From the NCBI GenBank assembly GCA_016926235.1, contig JAFGOZ010000452.1:1-20802 (forward strand): a stretch of 20,802 bases of DNA, written 5' to 3'. Source of the DNA: Bacteroidales bacterium. Lineage in GTDB: Bacteria; Bacteroidota; Bacteroidia; Bacteroidales; UBA10428. The notes under the pieces were generated by a model. That model was not told the DNA's origin, did not search any database, and worked only from the letters and a program-made list of their open reading frames with translations. Numbering within the stretch: position 1 is the stretch's first letter; each line of letters begins with the position of its first letter. The translations under genes and the position numbers were made by a program. Below are positions 15,384 to 20,802 of this stretch, one piece after another.

Positions 15384-16274
15384 ATGAGTGATTCAAATAC
15401 TTCAATAGAAAAGGAAATTCGGATTCGAGATGAACGGATTGAAGCTATGACCAAAACCATAGAAGATATGAAGCATGCTTTTATTCGTCAATCGGAAACC
15501 CTGGAAAGAAAAACACGTGATTTTGAGGCGAGCCTTAGCTATGCTCTTCGGATTCAAAAAGCTATACTACCGCCGGATTATTACATTCAGGAAGTGCTAC
15601 CACAAAGTTTTATATTTTACAGACCCAGAGATATAGTAAGTGGAGATTTTTATTTTGTAGCTGAGGAAGAAGGGAATGTGTTTTTTGCAGCGGTAGATTG
15701 TACCGGGCATGGTGTTCCCGGAGCTCTTATGTCGGTAATTGGCTACAACTGGCTTATACAGGCCTTGCGTGAAGCAGACAACCAGGATTTAGTAGAAATT
15801 ATGAAAATTCTCGATTGCGGTGTAAGTGATACCTTGCGACAAACGGCCGGAGAAAGCGATGTGAAGGATTCGATGGAGCTTACGATGTGTAAATTTAATC
15901 CCAGTACTGGTGTTGTTGAAATTTCCGGATCGCGCAGACCTTATGTAATAATTAAAGGTGGTGAACTGATAAAAGAAAAGACAGATAACTTTTATATTGG
16001 TGTAAACGAAGACGGTGTAGCGGATGATTTTACTTCCCATAAATACAAGCTATCGAAAGGGGATATGATCTACCTGTTCTCTGATGGCTATCCGGACCAG
16101 TTTGGCGGAGATGAGTTTAAGAAATTTATGACAGGGAGACTGGTCCGTTTGCTTTACTCTATATACGACAAATCCCTTGAAGAGCAGGAAATGATCCTTT
16201 CAGATCAGTTCGATCTTTGGAAGGGCGACTATCATCAGACGGATGATGTGTTGTTGATAGGGGTTAGGGTGTAA
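15384..16274 (+). CDS. SpoIIE/RsbU-type PP2C serine phosphatase with coiled-coil N-terminus
   Basis: 296 aa. Residues about 8-50 are a charged helix likely to form a coiled coil, leading into SYALRIQKAILPP, the usual linker before Bacteroidota SpoIIE-type domains. The phosphatase domain (about 65-296) keeps the metal-binding residues: Asp88 (SGDFYF), Asp105 in DCTGHGVPGALMS, Asp234 in FSDG and Asp287-Asp288 in QTDDVLL. Family knowledge: these enzymes dephosphorylate serine/threonine on anti-sigma-antagonist or signalling partners. No PAS, GAF, TPR, HAMP or membrane segment precedes it, so the sensory input must come from a partner protein binding the coiled coil. No STAS or kinase gene lies nearby. 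The start at 15384 fits; the 260-bp upstream gap holds the octamer repeat, so it is probably not co-transcribed tightly with the channel gene. Confidence 0.88.
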   Translation: MSDSNTSIEKEIRIRDERIEAMTKTIEDMKHAFIRQSETLERKTRDFEASLSYALRIQKAILPPDYYIQEVLPQSFIFYRPRDIVSGDFYFVAEEEGNVFFAAVDCTGHGVPGALMSVIGYNWLIQALREADNQDLVEIMKILDCGVSDTLRQTAGESDVKDSMELTMCKFNPSTGVVEISGSRRPYVIIKGGELIKEKTDNFYIGVNEDGVADDFTSHKYKLSKGDMIYLFSDGYPDQFGGDEFKKFMTGRLVRLLYSIYDKSLEEQEMILSDQFDLWKGDYHQTDDVLLIGVRV

Positions 16275-16316
16275 ATGAGTAAAATATTCGAGTGAGCTAA
16301 AAGAACAAATTATTTC

Positions 16317-16386
16317 ACGCAAAGTTTGCAAAGAAATCTGCTAAGAGCGCAAAGGTTAAGATATACTTACTTTGCGCCCTTTGCGT
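16317..16386. repeat. Nested inverted repeat of CGCAAAG/CTTTGCG units
   Basis: Outer arms ACGCAAAG (16317-16324) and CTTTGCGT (16379-16386) enclose inner arms GCGCAAAG (16347-16354) and CTTTGCGC (16370-16377). The inner hairpin continues through TAAG/CTTA (16357-16360 and 16366-16369) to a 5-nt loop ATATA. A further TTTGCAAAG palindrome is at 16325, and GCAGCCTTTGCA lies just outside at 16399. It sits between two convergent genes (ends 16274 and 16439). It could be a dispersed intergenic repeat or a two-way terminator, though no long T run follows on either side. Confidence 0.7.
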
Positions 16387-16438
16387 TTAAATGTTTTGCA
16401 GCCTTTGCATGACGCCTTCGTTTTTTAACATTAACAAG

Positions 16439-17545
16439 TTAATTTGTAAACTTTCTGATCTCCTCAACCACCTCTTCACAAGTATTGCAACAAGACAAAA
16501 TAATATGCTGATACTTACCCATGTCTTTCAATTGTTTAAATACCGGGAATAATGGCATATCTCTAGTCCAGAATTCGGTGTTGAAAAAAACCATAGGACT
16601 GGCATATTCAAAACTTAAGTAATGGTTTTGGGTTGCATCCTGGAATATCTCTTGCACCGTACCGGCACTGCCAGGCGTATAGATTACACCTCCTTTTGCA
16701 ATGGTAAGAATCCCATCTTCGCGAATGCTGTTGGCAAAGTATTTGGCAATATGCGTGGCAAAAGGGGTAGGGGGCTCATGGCCATATAACCAGGTAGGTA
16801 TGCCCAGGCTCTTATAATCTGAATCGGGATATTTCGCTAATACTTCGAAAGCTTTATCAAGCCATAGTTTATCCTTGTAACCAGGTGCTTCGGCCAGAAT
16901 ATGAATTACTTTCTTTAAATCATCCTCATCTTTTCCGGCCATCCATGCTCCCACATGGGTTGCCTCCATGGCCCCCGGACCTCCTCCCGATACCATTAAG
17001 TATTTTTGTTCGGTTAAAGCTTTGCTGATTTTTGCCACTTCCAGAAAAGTAGGATCGCTTCGTAAAAGTCCATGCCCGCCCATTATGGCAACTACTTTCT
17101 TTTCTTTAAAATCTTCCAGAAAGTCATACATGGCATCGGTAATGGAGTGGTCATGCAGGTTGCGGGCCAGGGTCTCTTCAATATTGGTTGCTTCTTTGCC
17201 TGTTTTTATAAAGTGATTATAAACAATCTTGTCATACGTATTTTCATAACTATCCGGATTTCCTGGTTGATATCCTGCATATAAGGTGTCTTTTGTATAT
17301 AGTTTGTTAATAAATGTGTTGTAGGGTACATCAATTAATGGAAATATCAGGCAGTCCTTAATTTTTGAATTCAATTTGTCAGGAATGGTACATCCAAGAA
17401 ACATACATTTCTCAAAAACATGTTCATCCGAAAGCATCTCCAAATTATTAAAATCCAGATTTTGAAAAGCATAGCTTTTAATTTCATTGGATACTTTAAG
17501 GATATTATTTAATGCCTCCTGTGATTCAACTTCGTAGTAGTTCAT
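16439..17545 (-). CDS. LOG-family Rossmann nucleotide-binding protein (PpnN-like)
   Basis: 368 aa. The Rossmann core begins near residue 149 (KKVVAIMGGHG), with SGGGPGAMEATHVGA at about 186-200 and the phosphate-binding motif TPGSAGTVQEIFQ at about 290-302. These correspond to the GGGxxGxMG and PGGxGTxxE motifs of the LOG (lysine decarboxylase-like, actually nucleotide-processing) family, with Ala/Ser in place of some glycines and the key Glu kept. Known members cleave nucleoside 5'-monophosphates to base and ribose 5-phosphate; E. coli PpnN is the closest well-known enzyme of similar build. About 148 residues of N-terminal extension have no motif I recognise. Cytoplasmic, no signal. It converges with the phosphatase gene; its upstream region runs into the SH3b lipoprotein leader on the other strand. 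Confidence 0.8.
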   Translation of the reverse strand: MNYYEVESQEALNNILKVSNEIKSYAFQNLDFNNLEMLSDEHVFEKCMFLGCTIPDKLNSKIKDCLIFPLIDVPYNTFINKLYTKDTLYAGYQPGNPDSYENTYDKIVYNHFIKTGKEATNIEETLARNLHDHSITDAMYDFLEDFKEKKVVAIMGGHGLLRSDPTFLEVAKISKALTEQKYLMVSGGGPGAMEATHVGAWMAGKDEDDLKKVIHILAEAPGYKDKLWLDKAFEVLAKYPDSDYKSLGIPTWLYGHEPPTPFATHIAKYFANSIREDGILTIAKGGVIYTPGSAGTVQEIFQDATQNHYLSFEYASPMVFFNTEFWTRDMPLFPVFKQLKDMGKYQHIILSCCNTCEEVVEEIRKFTN

Positions 17546-17731
17546 GGTTTGTTATAATGTTTTGATACAAGATAAGTTTTTTTTCCGGAATTGAGAACGG
17601 AAACTTTTTGAAGGGCTAAAAAAAATGCTTAAAAAGTTTATTTTTTTTATCTTTATAATAATATACCTAAATAAAAACAAAAAATCCCATAAAATGAAGC
17701 ATCCATGATAAATCTTTTATCACACTCGAAC

Positions 17732-17842
17732 ATGATTATAAGCGAAAATGATCCGTTCAGGTCAAAGTTTCGTGGATGTTTCGCTTCGTTGAATCCTTCG
17801 GGGTTCATCTAACCATTAAAAATAAATTATAAACAGATGAAA
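17732..17842 (+). repeat. Dispersed leader repeat, copy B, with cUUCGg hairpin insertion
   Basis: Aligned to copy A it has 12 substitutions in 87 positions, plus 24 extra bases at 17782-17805. The insertion contains GAATCC TTCG GGGTTC (17791-17806), a hairpin closed by the very stable C(UUCG)G tetraloop. The stem of copy A (TGGATG/CATCTG) is kept as TGGATG (17773-17778) with CATCTA (17806-17811), so the extra hairpin sits within its loop. The last 37 bases, ending at the ATGAAA of the SH3b lipoprotein gene, are nearly unchanged. Confidence 0.85.
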
Positions 17843-19246
17843 CGTTTACTATTCTTATTACTATTACCAATTCTTTTTTCATGCAATAAAAGCAACCTTA
17901 GTGATAAATTTAAAGAGGTCTTAGAATTACCCTATATTATTACTTCCGGTGTTATCAATGAAATTAATATTGAAAATTATAATTCGCTTGAACCCGAAGA
18001 TTTAAAAACTTTATATCTTCATGTGAAAAAGGATTATGATTATTATGGTTCCATGATAAAAGGAATAATTGCTGTAGATTCATTAAAGAAAAAGGGAGTG
18101 GATGAAAGCGAGATACGAAGTAACTATTGGGATGTTTTTGACAATTCCTTATATGCGCTTCATAAATGCAAACTGAATTCGGGAATTACCGCATATTCAT
18201 GGTATATATATACATCAGATGGCAACCAGGGAACAGGTCATTTGTTTGTGACATTATTTAAAGAAAAGGATCCTTATTTCTGTTTTGAGTTACCTGTCAC
18301 CAATTACTATTCCGATTATCCTGTGTGGACTTCAACCGAAGCATCCGCTAAAATAATGGAAGATGGAAAAGTAATAATTGAATCAAATGTTGAAAATGGA
18401 GAATATGATGAAAATAATAATGAATCTGTTTCTAATATCAGAACTTACGAGGAGTTGCAAATAACAAAAGAAGGTGTGGAAGAAATTTACTCGGAACAGA
18501 CAGACATCATCGATGAAGAAGAAGAAGAGGTGGAGGAAACAGTAAATCCAAATTACGATGATTTTGATGCTATAACCATTGGCGATGGCTTAAAATTAAG
18601 GTCTGAACCTTCATCTGACGCCGAGATCATAACGCAATACAATACAGGAGAGTTAGTAAGAATTATTGATGAATCAAATACCCGGGAAGTGCTTACCGAA
18701 GGTGGTATGTGTGATACATATGGTTTCTACTGGTATAAAATTAAGGATGTTAAAGGAAAAGAAGGCTGGGTATATGGTAAATACATATATAAGATCAGGA
18801 CACCTGAAAATAAAGAAAATGTATATAGTAGTATATATAACCTTGGAGATGAGCAATATACTTTCGACTACGGCTATGATTTAAGCTACGGCCCGGATGA
18901 TGAGAACGGGCTTACCGGGTGCGACATGTTTTATATGCCCTATTTATATAAGGAAGGAAGTAAAGTAATGCCCATTTATTACGATAAAGAGAAATTTCCG
19001 TCGGATGACTTAGGATGGAAGTCAGAACAGTATGACGGAGGTTTGATATACCTTGTATTAAGCTCTGAAGGGGGAAGCGACCATATTGTTGAAGTGAATG
19101 AATCCATATGGAATAGTAGTCCTGCACTGGAATTGATAATAAGTCATGGATACCAGGATGGAGCAGCTAAATCTTCTGTTCTTATTTCAAATATTACCGG
19201 CAAATTTGAAGTAGTGGATTACGAGTTTGAGAGGGATCAATATTAA
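17837..19246 (+). CDS. Lipoprotein with a bacterial SH3 (SH3b) domain, function unknown
   Basis: 469 aa. Lipobox LFSC with Cys16; the residues after it (NKSNLSDK) lack the acidic surface-export pattern, so a periplasm-facing anchor is more likely. Residues about 17-220 are an unrecognised alpha/beta region. An acidic stretch (DEEEEEVEE, about 217-226) separates it from an SH3b domain at about 247-325: GDGLKLRSEPSSDAEI, then YNTGELVRII, FYWYKIKDVKG and EGWVYGKYIYKI, the usual pattern of a peptidoglycan- or protein-binding SH3b fold. A third region up to the end (Asp/Tyr rich, with SSEGGSDHIVEV) is not recognised. The start codon is the last part of leader copy B, and MKRLLFLLLL is a good signal sequence, so the start is firm. 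No operon partner. Confidence 0.75.
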   Translation: MKRLLFLLLLPILFSCNKSNLSDKFKEVLELPYIITSGVINEINIENYNSLEPEDLKTLYLHVKKDYDYYGSMIKGIIAVDSLKKKGVDESEIRSNYWDVFDNSLYALHKCKLNSGITAYSWYIYTSDGNQGTGHLFVTLFKEKDPYFCFELPVTNYYSDYPVWTSTEASAKIMEDGKVIIESNVENGEYDENNNESVSNIRTYEELQITKEGVEEIYSEQTDIIDEEEEEVEETVNPNYDDFDAITIGDGLKLRSEPSSDAEIITQYNTGELVRIIDESNTREVLTEGGMCDTYGFYWYKIKDVKGKEGWVYGKYIYKIRTPENKENVYSSIYNLGDEQYTFDYGYDLSYGPDDENGLTGCDMFYMPYLYKEGSKVMPIYYDKEKFPSDDLGWKSEQYDGGLIYLVLSSEGGSDHIVEVNESIWNSSPALELIISHGYQDGAAKSSVLISNITGKFEVVDYEFERDQY

Positions 19247-19508
19247 GGAGGATCAAATTGTAGCTATTCAGACTATTTATTCCGTTTTATTTGTTTGTAT
19301 ATTTCATATAAAATTTGCAACGATTTTCACTGAAAGCAGAAATGATCATAATAACAAACTTTTATGTAAAACATGCGTGTTTATAGCCTTCTTGAGAGAA
19401 ATCCTTTAACTCATATTTATATAAGATAATCAATAACTTCGATTATACCTTTATCATACCTGACAGATATCTTTATCAATCTATCCGGGAATCGGCAATG
19501 GGTTACAA
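19247..19508. other. Gap between convergent genes
   Basis: These 262 AT-rich bases lie between the SH3b lipoprotein (+) and the GH27 gene (-). I found no convincing hairpin terminator for either gene. The 60-codon frame that begins inside the lipoprotein gene at 19227 shows no coding features. Confidence 0.4.
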
Positions 19509-20726
19509 TTACTTCTTTGAAAGTTTTAATAATATTACATCACGGCCGGGAATTGTTGATTTAAATTCTGTCTGGGTTGTGCCAAGGTTTTTCTTTGCCC
19601 AAAGGTCGCGAATGTTGTAAGTTGTTTTATGGAATTCAACATTTTTTCCTGACACACCATCATATATAGGATTTTTATTCCAGTTCAGCTCAACAGGTCT
19701 GGGATTGTCTCCCCGGTTCAAAAAGCAGAAAGCCCATTCATCATTTTCTAATGGTTTCACCCATATTTCAATGTCCCCCAAATCATACATTTTAAAACCT
19801 TGTACACCAAGTCTATCCTGATCTATTGCAATTACTTCTTTATCGGTTAGAATTGCTGTAATTTCTTTGCTCATGGATCTTACGTCATTCCCTGCAATTA
19901 AAGGGGCAGCCAATATGCACCACATAGTAAAGTGTGCACGACTTTCATTAACTGACAGAGCATTCCCAACTTCCATCATGTCCGGATCGTTCCAATGTCC
20001 GGGCCCGGCATATTGACGTATATCCTTTTGCATATCCAGTATCCTCATTATTCCATTTGATGACCAGTTGCCATGTCCCAGTTCACAATCCCAGCAATCC
20101 ACAATATCTCCTGTGGTTCTCCATAAATGACCAATTTCTGCTCCCCATGTCCAGGGTTTATGATTCCCCCACTCACAAATGCTAAATACCATTGGCCTGC
20201 CTGCTGCATAGATTGCATCACGCATGGTAATGTATGCTTCTTTACTATTCAATTCACCGGTATTGCACCAGTCATACTTTAAATAGTCAATCCCCCATTT
20301 TGCATAAGTAATGGCATCCTGGTATTCGTGTCCGCGACTTCCTGGTCTGCCTCCACAAGTTTGTGTACCCGCATCGGAATATATACCCAGTTTCAATCCT
20401 TTTGAATGGACATAATCAGCAAGGGCTTTCATTCCGGATGGAAACCTTTCCGGATTTTCATGTATAAATCCAAGACTGTCGCGTTCACCATGCCAGCAAT
20501 CGTCAATATTTAGGTAAATATATCCGGCATCTCTCATTCCGCTTGTAACCATGGCATCGGCGACTTCCTTTATAAGTTTTTCACTTACATCGCATCCGAA
20601 TTTATTCCAACTGTTCCAACCCATAGGTGGAGTTAAAGCAAGGTCCTGGAATTTCTGAGCATATGTGGCTATGGCTGTACTCAGTGTAATTGAAATTATA
20701 AATATTTTGAAGGTAATTTTTTTCAT
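19509..20726 (-). CDS. GH27 alpha-galactosidase (melibiase), secreted
   Basis: 405 aa. Signal peptide ends near TYA (residue 23). The mature enzyme starts with LALTPPMGWNSWNKFGCDV, the GH27 hallmark, and continues through NIDDCW (73-78), GIYSDAG and LKYDWCN, whose Asp152 is the nucleophile, to RTTGDIVD, whose Asp207 is the acid/base. PGHWNDPDMMEVG and the C-terminal beta-sandwich are complete. It removes terminal alpha-D-galactosyl groups from oligosaccharides or polymers. GH27 also contains beta-L-arabinopyranosidases, which would suit an arabinan locus, but the Asp75-Asp76 pair is the alpha-galactosidase type as far as I recall. The signal peptide without lipobox or T9SS tail points to the periplasm. 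The gene's first ATGAAA is the end of leader copy C. Confidence 0.92.
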   Translation of the reverse strand: MKKITFKIFIISITLSTAIATYAQKFQDLALTPPMGWNSWNKFGCDVSEKLIKEVADAMVTSGMRDAGYIYLNIDDCWHGERDSLGFIHENPERFPSGMKALADYVHSKGLKLGIYSDAGTQTCGGRPGSRGHEYQDAITYAKWGIDYLKYDWCNTGELNSKEAYITMRDAIYAAGRPMVFSICEWGNHKPWTWGAEIGHLWRTTGDIVDCWDCELGHGNWSSNGIMRILDMQKDIRQYAGPGHWNDPDMMEVGNALSVNESRAHFTMWCILAAPLIAGNDVRSMSKEITAILTDKEVIAIDQDRLGVQGFKMYDLGDIEIWVKPLENDEWAFCFLNRGDNPRPVELNWNKNPIYDGVSGKNVEFHKTTYNIRDLWAKKNLGTTQTEFKSTIPGRDVILLKLSKK

Positions 20727-20802
20727 CTGTTTATAATTTATTTTTTAAGGTCAGATGGAACATCCACGAAGCTCTGACTTAAGCGGATGATTTTCATTTA
20801 TA
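20721..20802 (-). repeat. Dispersed leader repeat, copy C (reaches the window edge)
   Basis: Read on the - strand this is identical over all 82 bases to 6-87 of copy A, and it delivers the ATGAAA of the GH27 gene. The window stops 5 bases short of the outer end seen in copy A. Copies A and C are thus inverted and form both ends of the window. Confidence 0.9.

Noticed and set aside
17582..17603. Inverted repeat TTTCCG / CGGAAA near the LOG gene start
   Set aside because: Six bp with a 10-nt loop, no gene end next to it to terminate, and no second copy seen; could be chance in an AT-rich stretch.
19244..19256. Shine-Dalgarno-like AAGGAGG just after the lipoprotein stop
   Set aside because: The only nearby start (TTG) is followed at once by a stop, and genes in this window do not use such sites.
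19227..19409. 60-codon + strand frame overlapping the end of the SH3b lipoprotein
   Set aside because: No leader, no domain, AT-rich composition like the gap itself.
1..20802. Integron-like cassette array explaining the leader repeats
   Set aside because: The copies are in both orientations, lie before genes, not between every gene, and show no attC-like core sites or integrase in the window.

Overview
The window looks like chromosome from a Bacteroidota member, probably a free-living or gut-type carbohydrate degrader of order Bacteroidales/Marinilabiliales. Seen directly: a SusC/SusD pair, lipoproteins with acidic residues just after the lipid cysteine, a C-terminal type IX secretion (T9SS) sorting domain on one glycosidase, AT-rich leaders without Shine-Dalgarno sites, and TAnnTTTG promoter boxes. 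The order-level placement is inference. I saw no rRNA, tRNA, CRISPR array or transposase gene.

Layout. 1-642: one end of the window, made of a dispersed leader repeat (copy A), a short gene remnant and an 83-codon relic resembling the N-terminus of a SusC protein. 643-9169: a polysaccharide utilisation locus (PUL) on the + strand: a putative surface glycan-binding lipoprotein with two copies of a Trp-rich module, SusC, SusD and a lipoprotein GH43 arabinanase-like enzyme. A strong hairpin terminator overlapping a good promoter separates susD from GH43. 9462-10496 (-): a zinc-dependent polyol/sugar dehydrogenase. 10736-11977 (+): a second GH43 endo-arabinanase-like enzyme carrying a T9SS tail. 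12219-16274 (+): housekeeping-like genes, namely a radical SAM protein with CX4CX2C spacing, a CASTOR/POLLUX-type RCK ion channel and a SpoIIE-type phosphatase. 16439-17545 (-): a LOG-family nucleotide-binding protein. 17837-19246 (+): an SH3b lipoprotein. 19509-20726 (-): a GH27 alpha-galactosidase.

Functional picture (inference). The SusC/D complex and the lipoprotein GH43 would bind, cut and import an arabinose-containing polymer at the cell surface. The T9SS GH43 would act outside or anchored through the T9SS. GH27 would remove alpha-galactosyl side groups, and the dehydrogenase could feed a released sugar or polyol into metabolism. No sensor/regulator gene (HTCS, ECF/anti-sigma or AraC type) lies in the window.

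The most unusual signal is a dispersed repeat of about 87-111 bp in three copies (A at 1-87 +, B at 17732-17842 +, C at 20721-20802 -). Each ends exactly with the ATGAAA start of the following reading frame, and the three frames are unrelated. Copies A and C are identical over 82 bp in inverted orientation and form the two ends of the window. Copy B is diverged and carries a 24-nt insertion containing a cUUCGg hairpin inside an otherwise conserved stem. It behaves like a mobile 5' leader module and may be a structured RNA. Two further repeat structures, of different sequence, sit between other genes.
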